Of a DNA stretch of 64,000 nucleotides, positions 8,467-17,699 are shown piece by piece (within the stretch, counting starts at the first letter, position 1; every line of letters starts with the position of its first letter). Both the position numbers and the translations under genes were made by a program. The stretch is from the NCBI GenBank assembly GCA_910586585.1, contig CAJUKA010000014.1:12034-76033 (forward strand). Direction: 5' to 3'. The notes beneath the pieces were generated by a model, which was not told the origin of the DNA, did no database searches, and saw only the letters and a program-made list of their open reading frames with translations. The DNA is from an uncultured Lachnospiraceae bacterium. Its GTDB lineage: Bacteria; Bacillota; Clostridia; Lachnospirales; Lachnospiraceae.

Positions 8467-9135
8467 TTACAGCTCCTTTTTTAGCTGTTTTACCTGTCGC
8501 TCTAATTCTAAAATCCGGTTTGTCATCTCACTGTTTGCGTATTGCAAACTTTTGATATCCTCATTTACAGGGTCTGGAAGATCGGTCTGGTTCAACTCTT
8601 CTCGCACAAGTTTCTGATTATTGCGTTTTACAATTCTACCCGGAACCCCTACAACCGTGCAGTTGGGCGGAACTTCCTCTATCACCACGCTTCCTGCCCC
8701 GATCTTGGAATTCTCTCCAACTTTGAAAGAACCAATAATTTTCGCACCTGCGCTAATCATAACATTATCCCCAATTGTTGGGTGTCGCTTGCCATGTTCT
8801 TTGCCAGTACCGCCAAGTGTCACTCCCTGATACAACGTCACATTGTTTCCGACGACCGCCGTTTCTCCTATTATGACACCATTTCCGTGGTCAATAAAAA
8901 AATTTTCTCCAATTTCTGCACCTGGATGAATTTCTATGCCAGTTTTTCTGACTGCCCGCTGTGATATCAGTCTTGCCCAAAAGTAATGCCCATTTTTATA
9001 CAGTTTATGCGCCACTCTATAATGAAGCATTACCTTGAAGCTTGGATATAAGAAAACTTCCATATTAGAGTGAATCGCAGGGTCTCTCTCCCTGATGACT
9101 TTAATTTCATTTTTTATATTTTTTATAAACCCCAT
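8467..9135 (-). CDS. cysE: Serine O-acetyltransferase
   Basis: 222 residues from the ATG at 9135 (GGAGG 11 nt upstream); the frame also has a TTG at 9153, but the Shine-Dalgarno sequence lies between the two. It makes O-acetylserine, the precursor of cysteine. The left-handed beta-helix hexapeptide repeats run from about residue 60 to 160 (IHPGAEIGENFFIDHGNGV, VIIGETAVVG, VTLGGTGKEHGKRHPTIGDN). HGNG and the TLGGTG/HPTIG segments contain the active-site His residues. A C-terminal predicted coiled coil (about 195-222, NRILELERQVKQLKKEL) is longer than in E. coli CysE. Confidence 0.93.
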   Translation of the reverse strand: MGFIKNIKNEIKVIRERDPAIHSNMEVFLYPSFKVMLHYRVAHKLYKNGHYFWARLISQRAVRKTGIEIHPGAEIGENFFIDHGNGVIIGETAVVGNNVTLYQGVTLGGTGKEHGKRHPTIGDNVMISAGAKIIGSFKVGENSKIGAGSVVIEEVPPNCTVVGVPGRIVKRNNQKLVREELNQTDLPDPVNEDIKSLQYANSEMTNRILELERQVKQLKKEL

Positions 9136-9233
9136 TCTTACACACGCCTCCAATGAGACTTTACTATATCATATTCGTTCGTATTTCACCGTGTCAATCA
9201 TTCTGGCATCAACCAACCTGTACAATCCCTTTT

Positions 9234-9965
9234 CTAGCAGTCTTTTTCATACGCAACAGCCGTATTAAGTGCAATCTCCATCATTTGTGTAAATGAATTC
9301 TGCCGCTCTTCTGCTGTGGTTTCCTCTCCTGTCACCAGACTGTCTGATACTGTAAGGATTGCAAGCGCATTCTTTTTGCATCTTGCTGCATTCATATACA
9401 ATGCTGCTGCCTCCATCTCTACACAGAGAACACCCATCTTCTGCCAACCTTCATTTGCTTTTGGATTATCATTATAAAATATATCTGATGAAAGTATATT
9501 TCCAACATGATAGTTTGCACCAACCTTATCAGCCTGTGCAACGGCTTGTTTTAGAAGGGAATAGCTCGCAATCGGCGCAAAAGTGCCGCCCAGTCCATAT
9601 TGACTTGCATAATTCGAATTGGTACAAGCTCCCATGCCAAATACGATATCACGTACTTTTACATTTTCCTGCATTGCACCAGTTGAACCAATTCTCATAA
9701 TATTATCCACATCAAAAAAGTGGAACAATTCATATGTATAAATTCCTATCGTTGGCATACCCATACCGCTTGCCATAACACTAATCTTTGTTCCCTGATA
9801 GGTTCCTGTGTATCCCTGTATTCCTCTGATATTGTTTACAAGCTGTGCATTCTCAAGAAAGTTTTCAGCAATAAACTTCGAACGAAGCGGATCTCCAGGC
9901 ATAAGTACCGTCTTTCCAAAAGCATCCTTTTGTGCATTAATATGTGGTGTTGTTACAAATGACAT
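9234..9965 (-). CDS. deoD: Purine nucleoside phosphorylase DeoD-type
   Basis: 243 residues from the ATG at 9965, which has AAAGGAGGAATAC immediately upstream; the open frame extends 24 codons further without support. It phosphorolyses purine (deoxy)nucleosides to base and (deoxy)ribose-1-phosphate. Hexameric PNP signatures are PGDPLRSKFIAENF near 22-35, SGMGMPTIGIYTYEL near 64-78, MRIGSTGAM near 88-96, VEMEAAALY near 179-187 and the catalytic Asp in LTVSDSLVTGE near 200-210. Length is normal. It follows the acetyltransferase by 22 bp. Confidence 0.95.
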   Translation of the reverse strand: MSFVTTPHINAQKDAFGKTVLMPGDPLRSKFIAENFLENAQLVNNIRGIQGYTGTYQGTKISVMASGMGMPTIGIYTYELFHFFDVDNIMRIGSTGAMQENVKVRDIVFGMGACTNSNYASQYGLGGTFAPIASYSLLKQAVAQADKVGANYHVGNILSSDIFYNDNPKANEGWQKMGVLCVEMEAAALYMNAARCKKNALAILTVSDSLVTGEETTAEERQNSFTQMMEIALNTAVAYEKDC

Positions 9966-9987
9966 ATGTATTCCTCCTTTATTTTTT

Positions 9988-11190
9988 CTAATACTTCTCA
10001 TTGATCCATGCTGGACCTGATAGGTATATACTATCAAACTTTAAATTTTGTTTTAACTTTTCGTATTCAAAAAGAAAAGCAGTAAACGCGCCAATAGTTG
10101 TCGAAACTTCCGGCCTCATAGAAGGTTCCTCTCCGCCTTTTGACTCGTCCACACGTTCCATACGGCTTCCTTTTTCATCAAGATACCATATAAAAAGCCC
10201 ATTATTTTCTGCGATAACAGGATCCTGCATTTGAATCGCTATTGTCACTTTTCCATTGCTGGATATATGTTTTAGCATCTCCGGAAGATTTACAATTCTT
10301 GCCATTGCCGCAGGTTTATTTGTTTTTGATTTCTGAAAATACCGTTCCATATCAGATTCTTTTTCAAATACTGCTTCCCTAATTTTGCAGTCCTCATTTT
10401 GTGCATATGCAAAATAACCTTGTATTGTTCCATTTTCTACAATTTGATACAAATTCCCGCCATCACTTTTTAACTCATCTAATAAACGCTCGTAGTACAC
10501 AGCGCTCCTGATAACAAATAATCCATAGTACCTGCAAAGATTTGCATTGACAAAATGCGCCAGAGAAAGCAGTCTGTCATTGTCCACTGCAGTCAATATC
10601 ACATTTTGCTGGTTTAATGGTACGCTCTCACCATCTGCCGCTCTCTTTAGCATTTCTATTGTTATCATTTCTAAATTAAGTTCATATTGCGGCTGATCGT
10701 ATATATAATGAAACCCAAACTGTTCAAAAAATTCCTGATTATCTGTGTTTGCAATACAAAGTGGTACATTTTTTCGTCTTTGATATTCCAAAGCCCCGCA
10801 AATAAGCTTTTTCATGGAACCTTTCTTACGATATTCCTTTTGCGTAGCAGCTATGCTAATCAAATTGGCATCAATTCGTACTACATCAGCCATACAGGGG
10901 AGCCGTCTTGCGCCTGGAAGCGGCGGATTTCTGCGTATCGCCGCAAAATAGGGCACTAAATGCAGCATGGAATAAACTTCGCCATCTTCCAGCGCAAAAA
11001 CAAGATTTTCCTTTATCCGGCTTTCATAATAATAGTCAAGAAACCCCTCTGAACTATTAGGAACTGCTTTCTTCCAAAGATTTCTTGTATTTAGAGCAGA
11101 TTTGTTATCTAACACCTTCAATCCAAACTCTTCTTCTATCATTTCTTTGCGTTTCTGTTCTGCCAATTCCGCTTCTGTTATCTGTTCCAT
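9988..11190 (-). CDS. GNAT acetyltransferase, Eis-like
   Basis: 400 residues. The N-terminal GNAT fold shows the acetyl-CoA loop as IAATQKEYRKKGSMKKLI near residues 108-125. A second GNAT-like half and a C-terminal sterol-carrier-like region (about 300-400) follow, the three-part layout of Eis-type acetyltransferases. Eis enzymes acetylate amines, including aminoglycosides or peptide lysines; the substrate here is unknown. The ATG at 11190 is chosen over a GTG at 11211 because a G-rich Shine-Dalgarno (GAGGGGGG) lies between them. Confidence 0.75.
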   Translation of the reverse strand: MEQITEAELAEQKRKEMIEEEFGLKVLDNKSALNTRNLWKKAVPNSSEGFLDYYYESRIKENLVFALEDGEVYSMLHLVPYFAAIRRNPPLPGARRLPCMADVVRIDANLISIAATQKEYRKKGSMKKLICGALEYQRRKNVPLCIANTDNQEFFEQFGFHYIYDQPQYELNLEMITIEMLKRAADGESVPLNQQNVILTAVDNDRLLSLAHFVNANLCRYYGLFVIRSAVYYERLLDELKSDGGNLYQIVENGTIQGYFAYAQNEDCKIREAVFEKESDMERYFQKSKTNKPAAMARIVNLPEMLKHISSNGKVTIAIQMQDPVIAENNGLFIWYLDEKGSRMERVDESKGGEEPSMRPEVSTTIGAFTAFLFEYEKLKQNLKFDSIYLSGPAWINEKY

Positions 11191-11254
11191 TTTAACCGCT
11201 TCCCCCCTCACACAGTTATCTTATTACTTCATTTTTGATTCAAATCGTTATTCA

Positions 11255-11830
11255 TTAAGATTTCGACGCTTCCTCTTTTCTAGCACTACACCCTGGGCAC
11301 CCATCACAAGAACGCTTTTCAACAGACTGCTTATCAATTTCCATTGTCGCCATTTCCCTTGGACTTGTTAATATACAAACCGCCTGTGAAGCAATCCCTT
11401 TTCCTTCACCAGTAAAACCAAGCCCTTCTTCTGTTGTCGCTTTTACATTGACTTGATCTATTGTGATGCCAAGCGCCCTTGCAATATTTTCACGCATTTG
11501 TTCGATATGCGGACGCATCTTTGGTGCCTGTGCAATAATTGTTGCATCAATATTTTCTACAAAGAACATATTTTCTTCCAGTAACTTTCCCACCTGTTCC
11601 AGCAAAATCAAACTTGAGATACCTTTGTAAGCAGGATCTGTATCTGGAAAATGCTTTCCGATATCGCCAAGTGCCGCCGCCCCTAAAAGAGCATCTGCAA
11701 CTGCATGCAGCAGCACATCTGCGTCTGAATGCCCTAATAGTCCTAACTCGTAGGGAATCGTTACTCCCCCAATCACAAGCGCACGCCCTTCCACCAGGCG
11801 ATGCACATCATATCCTGTTCCTATTCTCAT
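11255..11830 (-). CDS. ispF: 2-C-methyl-D-erythritol 2,4-cyclodiphosphate synthase with C-terminal Cys-rich tail
   Basis: 191 residues; the family usually has about 158. It cyclises CDP-ME-2-phosphate in the MEP isoprenoid pathway. Metal-binding residues are in GYDVHRL near 6-12 (Asp, His) and the later His of GHSDADVLLHAV near 34-45. ATTEEGLGFTGEGKGIAS near 131-148 ends the core. The last 35 residues are an extra basic tail carrying CDGCPGC, seen here as an unusual extension. The ATG directly follows the stop of the mutase gene (TAAATG), so the two are coupled. Confidence 0.92.
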   Translation of the reverse strand: MRIGTGYDVHRLVEGRALVIGGVTIPYELGLLGHSDADVLLHAVADALLGAAALGDIGKHFPDTDPAYKGISSLILLEQVGKLLEENMFFVENIDATIIAQAPKMRPHIEQMRENIARALGITIDQVNVKATTEEGLGFTGEGKGIASQAVCILTSPREMATMEIDKQSVEKRSCDGCPGCSARKEEASKS

Positions 11831-13336
11831 TTATTTTTTCTCCATTGCTAATTTATCAAATCCATCAAGAAGTTCCATTACAACTGCAAATAATTTATCA
11901 CAATCACCTTCTCTGACCCCCTCCAAATTAAGCGGCATCTGTGGGTCATGCAAAGACATACGAAGCAAAAGCCATCCCTTCACTTCTTCTGTATTAAATG
12001 ATATTCTTACTCCTTCATAAGAATTTGGCGCGATCGGATAGCCTTTTTGGGCTGCCCTCTCCTCAAACGTATTCAATACCGTTTTTCCATATGCCTTAAA
12101 ATTCTCATCAAGAATCTTAAATCGGCACTCCCGTTCCTCAAATCCACGTTCAAGCTTTTCAATATAAGAAGCAAGCTGCCTGCCCTGTTTTGCTGCCTTG
12201 GCAAGCGCTATCAACAGCTTCACTGCCATATAGGCCCCATCATCCAAAAAATAATTCTCGCTCAGTGCACCATGCCCAGAAGTTTCAATAGCAAGTGGCG
12301 ATACAATACCTTGCTGATTCAATCGAATAGACTCATTGATAACATTCTTGTATCCTCTCATATATCGGTGATGCTTCATCCCGATACTTTCTATAAACCG
12401 TGTCAGTCTGTCACTTGTAACGGAGTCTGTCACAATCGTACCGCCTGGATAATCCTGGGCAATAATTGCTGTCATCATGGCAATGATTGCATCTCTGTTC
12501 ACTTCCTCTCCGCTTGGAAGCACTGCTGACATTCTGTCCACATCTGTATCAAATATAATCCCCAAATCTGCTTGATGATTCAATACTGCCTGTCTAATCG
12601 ACTCCATCGCATCTTTATTCTCAGGATTTGGAATATGATTTGGAAAATATCCATCAGGTTCCAAAAATTGGCTGCCTGTTGTATCCGCCCCAAGAGGAGC
12701 AAGCACTTTTTCGACAAAAAATCCACCTGCGCCATTTCCTGCATCAACTACAATATGCAGCCCTTCAAGAGGCTTTTCATAATGTTCTGCACAAATGCTC
12801 TTTTTTATCTTATCCTGCAAAAATTCACTATATACGGAAAGAGAATCAACTTTTTCTACTGTGGACAAATCTGCATCTGCTGTTTGCAGTTTAGATGCAG
12901 TCGTCAGCACTTTTGCAATATCATCATGCTCTAAACCGCCATTTTTGTCAAAAAACTTATAACCATTTCTGTTAAAAGGCAGATGGCTGGCAGTAATCAT
13001 AACAGCACCATCAAACGCAAATGTATCAAATACGGTTGTCATAAACATGGAGGGGGTCGATACAAGTCCACATGCATATACTTTTGCACCTGTTGCAGCA
13101 ATCCCCTTTGCTGCTGCCGCAAAAAGGCTGTCCGCAGTAATTCTTGAGTCATGGCCAATCCCAATTTTGAGTTCTTCTATATTTTTGCCTGTTTTTTCAG
13201 CAAGCCATCTTGCAAATGCCCCTCCTATCAGGTTTCCGGCATCTTCTGTGAGATTCACATGCTCTCCTGCAACTCCCTCACACGCAATTCCACGTATATC
13301 GCTTCCATTTTGAAGCTTCTTGATATCTTCCACCAT
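11831..13336 (-). CDS. Phosphomannomutase/phosphoglucomutase family protein
   Basis: 501 residues from the ATG at 13336 (GGAGG 7 nt upstream). It interconverts hexose 1- and 6-phosphates via a phosphoserine. The serine loop is ITASHLPFNRNGYKF near 118-132, with His-Leu-Pro in place of the more usual His-Asn/Asp-Pro. The metal loop is DTDVDRMS near 264-271 (D-x-D-x-D). The sugar-binding loop is AIETSGHGALSE near 348-359. The variant loops place it in a subfamily annotated as phosphomannomutase/phosphoglucomutase in Clostridia; exact sugar specificity is not readable. It appears to begin the long operon running left to 3909. Confidence 0.85.
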   Translation of the reverse strand: MVEDIKKLQNGSDIRGIACEGVAGEHVNLTEDAGNLIGGAFARWLAEKTGKNIEELKIGIGHDSRITADSLFAAAAKGIAATGAKVYACGLVSTPSMFMTTVFDTFAFDGAVMITASHLPFNRNGYKFFDKNGGLEHDDIAKVLTTASKLQTADADLSTVEKVDSLSVYSEFLQDKIKKSICAEHYEKPLEGLHIVVDAGNGAGGFFVEKVLAPLGADTTGSQFLEPDGYFPNHIPNPENKDAMESIRQAVLNHQADLGIIFDTDVDRMSAVLPSGEEVNRDAIIAMMTAIIAQDYPGGTIVTDSVTSDRLTRFIESIGMKHHRYMRGYKNVINESIRLNQQGIVSPLAIETSGHGALSENYFLDDGAYMAVKLLIALAKAAKQGRQLASYIEKLERGFEERECRFKILDENFKAYGKTVLNTFEERAAQKGYPIAPNSYEGVRISFNTEEVKGWLLLRMSLHDPQMPLNLEGVREGDCDKLFAVVMELLDGFDKLAMEKK

Positions 13337-13493
13337 TTCAAATCCTCCATTTGAGTTTCGCAAAGTACAATCCCATGCTCTGTTTTTTGATTTTGTAACA
13401 TGCAAGTTTTTGTTCTATCCTTTTTTGTTTCTATCATTTCCATAATGTTCAAAATAAATATATCACATATTACAAAAAAAGGAAATGTTTATT

Positions 13494-13535
13494 ATGAAAC
13501 GAATCCGCATATGCACGCCATACTATATCGTATGA
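13494..13535 (+). CDS. 13-codon upstream ORF
   Basis: ATG at 13494 with AAAGGAAA 6-9 nt upstream encodes MKRIRICTPYYIV. Its TGA overlaps the ATG of the following membrane-protein gene (ATGA at 13532-13535). The best Shine-Dalgarno of the region belongs to this small ORF and not to the larger gene, whose own ATG has none. This suggests translational coupling. Whether the peptide has a function is unknown. Confidence 0.45.
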   Translation: MKRIRICTPYYIV

Positions 13536-14155
13536 AAATTCGAATTCAGCATCCGTTTGATTACTATATTTTATTATTTTTTACCACCGCTTTTACCGGC
13601 TGGCTTTGGGAAGTCATATTATACCTCATCACTGCGCATACTTTTGTCAACAGAGGCATTTACCGTGGACCATACCTTCCTATTTATGGGGTTGGCGGTG
13701 TTATTCTTATGTTGATCCTTCACAAGTTTCGAAGATATCCATTTCGAGTGTTTTTCATTTCCTGCTTTCTTTGTACTATTTTAGAATATTTTACAGGAAA
13801 ATGGCTTGAGCGAAAATGGAATGTGCGTTGGTGGGATTACAGCGGACATCTATGGAATATTGATGGGCATGTCTGCCTGACAAGCACAATTGCCTTTGGA
13901 TTTTGCGGAATACTGCTTATCTGCATCTTTCAGCCTGTTTTCAACAAACTCTACCATCATATGACACTTGGAATACGAGCCATTTTATGTATTATCTGTA
14001 TCTTGATATTTATTGCAGACGCTGCATATGCTGCTTCTCTCCCAAATACCGGACATCATATCAGTACGGCAAAAAACTTGACATCTCACTGTCAGCACGA
14101 TATATTTGATATAATCATGCAACTATCTTGTACCATGAAAGGACTAAACGGCTAA
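13532..14155 (+). CDS. PF06541 (putative ABC transporter type IV, CmpB) membrane protein
   Basis: 207 residues from the ATG at 13532. The frame is open from 13400, but the 44 upstream codons have no ribosome binding site and run through the probable promoter. Signatures of this polytopic family are FTGWLWEVILY near 21-31, FVNRGIYRGPYLPIYGVGG near 39-57, LEYFTGKWLERKWNVRWWDYS near 85-106 and NIDGHVCL near 112-119. Five membrane segments can be drawn. The function is unconfirmed. A strong terminator follows. Start choice depends on the coupled small ORF 13494-13535. Confidence 0.8.
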   Translation: MKIRIQHPFDYYILLFFTTAFTGWLWEVILYLITAHTFVNRGIYRGPYLPIYGVGGVILMLILHKFRRYPFRVFFISCFLCTILEYFTGKWLERKWNVRWWDYSGHLWNIDGHVCLTSTIAFGFCGILLICIFQPVFNKLYHHMTLGIRAILCIICILIFIADAAYAASLPNTGHHISTAKNLTSHCQHDIFDIIMQLSCTMKGLNG

Positions 14156-14167
14156 ACAACTTCAACC

Positions 14168-14203
14168 AAGAATTTGTGCTGAAGCGTCACAAATTCTTTT
14201 TAT
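14168..14203 (+). terminator. Rho-independent terminator
   Basis: AAGAATTTGTG (14168-14178) pairs perfectly with CACAAATTCTT (14188-14198). The loop is 9 nt and the right arm runs into TTTTTAT. It ends the transcript of the PF06541 gene. Confidence 0.85.
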
Positions 14204-14267
14204 CACCAAGCAGACTCTGAAATTTTGCTTGTGTTCTTATCATAAAACGCTTCAGAATGGAGAAAAA

Positions 14268-14774
14268 ATGGAAAACATGGAAATAGAAAAGAAATACACT
14301 GTCAAAAAACTGCCGGACAATCTTGATAGTTATTCATGCAAAATCATTGAGCAGGCATATTTGAACGTTTCCCCTGCTGTCCGCATTCGAAGGTCAAACG
14401 ACAACTATTCTCTGACCTACAAAGGAAGCGGTCTTATGGCTCGCGAAGAATACAATCTGACACTTGACAAGGAATCTTATGAACACCTGCTCAAAAAAGC
14501 TGACGGAACCATAATTTCAAAAAAAAGATATCTTATTCCTATTGAGCATCCTCTTTTTGATGATAGCTGCTACCCTTTTGTCATGCCTGAACTTTTTGTT
14601 GAACTTGATGTTTTTGATCCGCCCTTTGCCCCGCTTATTATTGCGGAAGTTGAATTTCCCAGTATTGAATTGGCAAATGCGTTTATCCCACTTGAATGGT
14701 TTGACGAAGAAGTAACCAACAACCCTGAATATCACAATTCTGTAATGAGCCAAAAAACATTTTCTCATGAGTAG
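14268..14774 (+). CDS. CYTH domain protein
   Basis: 168 residues from the ATG at 14268, with GGAG 7 nt upstream. The signature E-x-E-x-K motif is MEIEKKYTV at residues 4-12. Further charged strands of the triphosphate tunnel are RIRRSNDNYSLTYKG near 45-59 and EVEFPS near 130-135. CYTH enzymes act on triphosphates (inorganic triphosphatase, thiamine triphosphatase or class IV adenylate cyclase). Small clostridial members are usually assigned as inorganic triphosphatases, but substrate is not determined here. It converges with tdk, separated by 13 bp. Confidence 0.85.
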   Translation: MENMEIEKKYTVKKLPDNLDSYSCKIIEQAYLNVSPAVRIRRSNDNYSLTYKGSGLMAREEYNLTLDKESYEHLLKKADGTIISKKRYLIPIEHPLFDDSCYPFVMPELFVELDVFDPPFAPLIIAEVEFPSIELANAFIPLEWFDEEVTNNPEYHNSVMSQKTFSHE

Positions 14775-14787
14775 GCTGCGTATCTTC

Positions 14788-15372
14788 CTATACTGTCACC
14801 TCACCAAAATTGGGTCGTAGAGCTCCTAATTTATAATGCTTTCTGCAAAGCGCTACATAACGGTCATTGGCTCCAAGTACTACCTGTTCTCCATCTCGTA
14901 CAATACCAGTACTGCTAAAACGCGCATTGCAGATAGCCTTTCTTCCACACCAGCACACCGTCTTGATTTCCTGTATTGTATCAGCAATTGCAATTAACCT
15001 TTCACTTCCAGGAAAAAGATTGTTTTGGAAATCTGTCCGAAGCCCATAACATACTACCGGAACTTCCATAAAGTCAACAATGTCTGACAGAAAATCAATT
15101 TGCTCTTTCGTGGCAAATTGTACTTCGTCCACTATAACACAATCGTATTTTTTGATTTCTTCATCAGACATCTGCTGCAATTCATTCAGAAGAATACATT
15201 CCTTCTCTAATCCTATCCGGGAACGAATTATCCGTTTCCCATCCCTTGTATCTGTCTCTGTCTTGCATAAAAGTGCCCTTTGCCCAACTTCTTCATAATT
15301 GAAATGTGTCATCAAAGCATTTGCAGTTTTAGAACTGTTCATTGCGCCATAATAAAAATACAGCTTTGCCAT
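14788..15372 (-). CDS. tdk: Thymidine kinase
   Basis: 194 residues, type II thymidine kinase that phosphorylates thymidine in the salvage pathway. The start begins MAKLYFYYGAMNSSKT with the P-loop GAMNSSKT at residues 9-16; the Walker B/DEVQF motif is near 88-92. Zinc-binding cysteines are CWCGRKAICNARF near 145-157, with a further Cys in ALCRKHY near 177. AGAAGGAGG precedes the ATG at 15372, whose first base overlaps the stop of the upstream membrane-protein gene (TGATG), so it is translationally coupled to it. Confidence 0.94.
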   Translation of the reverse strand: MAKLYFYYGAMNSSKTANALMTHFNYEEVGQRALLCKTETDTRDGKRIIRSRIGLEKECILLNELQQMSDEEIKKYDCVIVDEVQFATKEQIDFLSDIVDFMEVPVVCYGLRTDFQNNLFPGSERLIAIADTIQEIKTVCWCGRKAICNARFSSTGIVRDGEQVVLGANDRYVALCRKHYKLGALRPNFGEVTV

Positions 15373-17672
15373 CAAGAGCCTCCTTCTAAAGCGTGTTTGC
15401 CGCCAAGCATTAATTTTGTACGAAACACCAGATAGACGAAACACAGCACACTGCCTAATTCCGCCAGTCTGTAATACCATGGACTTTCATAGTCTACCAT
15501 TACCCAGCCACTATAATTTTCTGGAAGCAGCACTCGAAGCGCATTATTGTCACCATCCATTGTAACAAACTGGTTTCCATCTCCATCCCTTGCTACATAC
15601 CCTGGATAATTTAAAACCGGAAGTTCAACCCATGCATCTCCATTGTTTCCCGTCTCGCATTGAAATTCCATATAGGTGCCATCCTTTTGATAGTGTTCAA
15701 GCATGAAAACATCATTGGTATAAAGTTGTCCGTCCAAATGGTTTTTATCGGTGCCTTCTCTTAGATATTCTCCGCTTCCAAGGTTAAAAGTCCCTGCCTG
15801 TGCAGCATCATAAACCATCGTATATGGTCTGTCCTGAATCACAGATGTACATAATTGAAACGACACAACAATCATTGCCAATGCTGCAATTGGATAAAAA
15901 TTGTTCTTTATTTTGTCCTCTAGCTCTGTTAAAATCTTACACAGCAATATTGCTAAGAGTACTTGTGCCAGTGAAAGGAATCGAAATGGAAATTGAATTT
16001 TAGCTATCCATTCCATAAACGGCACATTATTGATAATATCATTCCATGGAAAACGATTGGATGCCATAAAAAGCGCAAGTACAGACATCATTGTAAGAAC
16101 ACGCAAAAGTCTGCTTGTACCTTTCATGCACAGATACACTGCCACAAAAAGTGCAAGCATCAGCACAATTCCTGGCGTAAGCCCCATTCTATCACCAATA
16201 TTGGTCTTAGCTCCACCTGTTGACTCCTGATACAACATAAAATACTGCCCTATGTACGCCCCTTTATGCTCTATCACCCTAACAATCTCTTCTTCACTGT
16301 CTGCTGTCACTTTTATAGGAACATTTTTATAATAATCAAGAAACGGCACTATAAAAAACAGATTCAATCCCAATGTCATTATTGCAGCTCTAATATACGT
16401 AAAAATCATAACTTTGGTAAATGTTTTGCGATACATAAAAAGTGCAAATACCGCTATCAGAATACACACCATCAAAACACTGATAATATGTGTCTCTATC
16501 ACCCCTGTCATGCCAATTGCAAACAGCAAGGCATTGATATAATTTCTTCTCCGCTCCTTCTTTTGACACGCTATTTTGGAAGCCTGTGTTTCATTGTCAC
16601 AAGGATTGGGCCACTCGGTATACATGCGCCAAATTGCGCACAAAACAATAGGCAAAAACATCATTGCTGTATATTCTCCTACTGCCACACGTACATACAT
16701 ATTTATAAACCGATACGTAGCAAGCGTATATGCTGCCGCACCAATACTTGCTGCTTTTTTATTTTGTACCATATGTGCAAAACAAACCTGCGCAATTGTC
16801 ATAGTTCCTAAATTTATCAAAAACAAATAAAATTTATAAGATTCTGTTACCGAAAATCCTAAAATACGTAATATCGCAGGGATATACAGCAATATATCCC
16901 CATAAAAAATAGAAACTGGATACCCATATCCTTCCATCCACAACGATTGCAGCCTAACTGGAAACTGGCCTTCAAGAAGTCCTTGTGCAATTCCCTCTAT
17001 ACGTGTGATATGGAATCCTCCATCATGTCCGTAACACAGACCTCTTGCAAACATTGGAACGGTGGAAAGCAATGATACTGCAAACACCCACAGAATTTGT
17101 TTCTTGTTTGCCAATATCATATCTTTTTTGAGACAAAACACTAAAAGAAAAAGGATACCTGATATTGCAATTACTACAGTTCTTGTAATACCAGCAAAAT
17201 TTTTATACAATGCTATATTTTTTACTCTGATGTATCCTTTCCCTTCATATTTCACCCGAATTTCAAAGTCATCTAACCTTTCCTTGATTCGAATATTAAA
17301 CGATATTTGATTGCTTAGATGGTTCAGCGGTACCTCACCGGACAACACATAATCAGAATATCCATTAGAATTGACATCAATATAGTTGTTTTTGTCACAG
17401 TCATAATCCACAGTCAATGTATAATCGCCTTTTTCAATATCCATATAAGGACCATACAAAACGACTCCCTTCTGGGCCATCTCTTCGTCCACATACCAGC
17501 TTCCATCTGCCTCCTGTGTCATACTTCCTTTCCATTCCATATCTGGCAATTCTATATATTCTGGGGTATTCTTATGAACAATCATTATGGTTGTTATCAG
17601 AATAAAAAATACCACTGCTAAGGCTGTCAAAATCATGAACTTATGCCTGTCTTCTTTGAGCCATCTAAACAT
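15372..17672 (-). CDS. Large polytopic membrane protein, 6-pyruvoyl-tetrahydropterin-synthase-related (PF10131) type
   Basis: 766 residues with a first membrane helix near 13-32. An extracytoplasmic beta-rich domain of about 130 residues follows, then some ten membrane segments and a C-terminal soluble domain ending in a last helix. The segment GHDGGFHITRIEGIAQGLL near 212-230, then GQFPVRLQ and YGYPVSIFYGDILLYIP, matches PF10131. Such proteins have a glycosyltransferase C/oligosaccharyltransferase-like topology and are suspected of acting on lipid-linked sugars. Overlap with tdk and a 27-bp gap from the epimerase gene suggest one transcript. Confidence 0.8.
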   Translation of the reverse strand: MFRWLKEDRHKFMILTALAVVFFILITTIMIVHKNTPEYIELPDMEWKGSMTQEADGSWYVDEEMAQKGVVLYGPYMDIEKGDYTLTVDYDCDKNNYIDVNSNGYSDYVLSGEVPLNHLSNQISFNIRIKERLDDFEIRVKYEGKGYIRVKNIALYKNFAGITRTVVIAISGILFLLVFCLKKDMILANKKQILWVFAVSLLSTVPMFARGLCYGHDGGFHITRIEGIAQGLLEGQFPVRLQSLWMEGYGYPVSIFYGDILLYIPAILRILGFSVTESYKFYLFLINLGTMTIAQVCFAHMVQNKKAASIGAAAYTLATYRFINMYVRVAVGEYTAMMFLPIVLCAIWRMYTEWPNPCDNETQASKIACQKKERRRNYINALLFAIGMTGVIETHIISVLMVCILIAVFALFMYRKTFTKVMIFTYIRAAIMTLGLNLFFIVPFLDYYKNVPIKVTADSEEEIVRVIEHKGAYIGQYFMLYQESTGGAKTNIGDRMGLTPGIVLMLALFVAVYLCMKGTSRLLRVLTMMSVLALFMASNRFPWNDIINNVPFMEWIAKIQFPFRFLSLAQVLLAILLCKILTELEDKIKNNFYPIAALAMIVVSFQLCTSVIQDRPYTMVYDAAQAGTFNLGSGEYLREGTDKNHLDGQLYTNDVFMLEHYQKDGTYMEFQCETGNNGDAWVELPVLNYPGYVARDGDGNQFVTMDGDNNALRVLLPENYSGWVMVDYESPWYYRLAELGSVLCFVYLVFRTKLMLGGKHALEGGS

Positions 17673-17699
17673 TTTACAGTCTCAATCTCCAATCCTGTT

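Noticed and set aside
9136..9233. T-box leader for the cysE-cysS genes
   Set aside because: The 98-bp gap lacks the T-box consensus and a specifier/antiterminator arrangement. The genes appear to be transcribed from further upstream.
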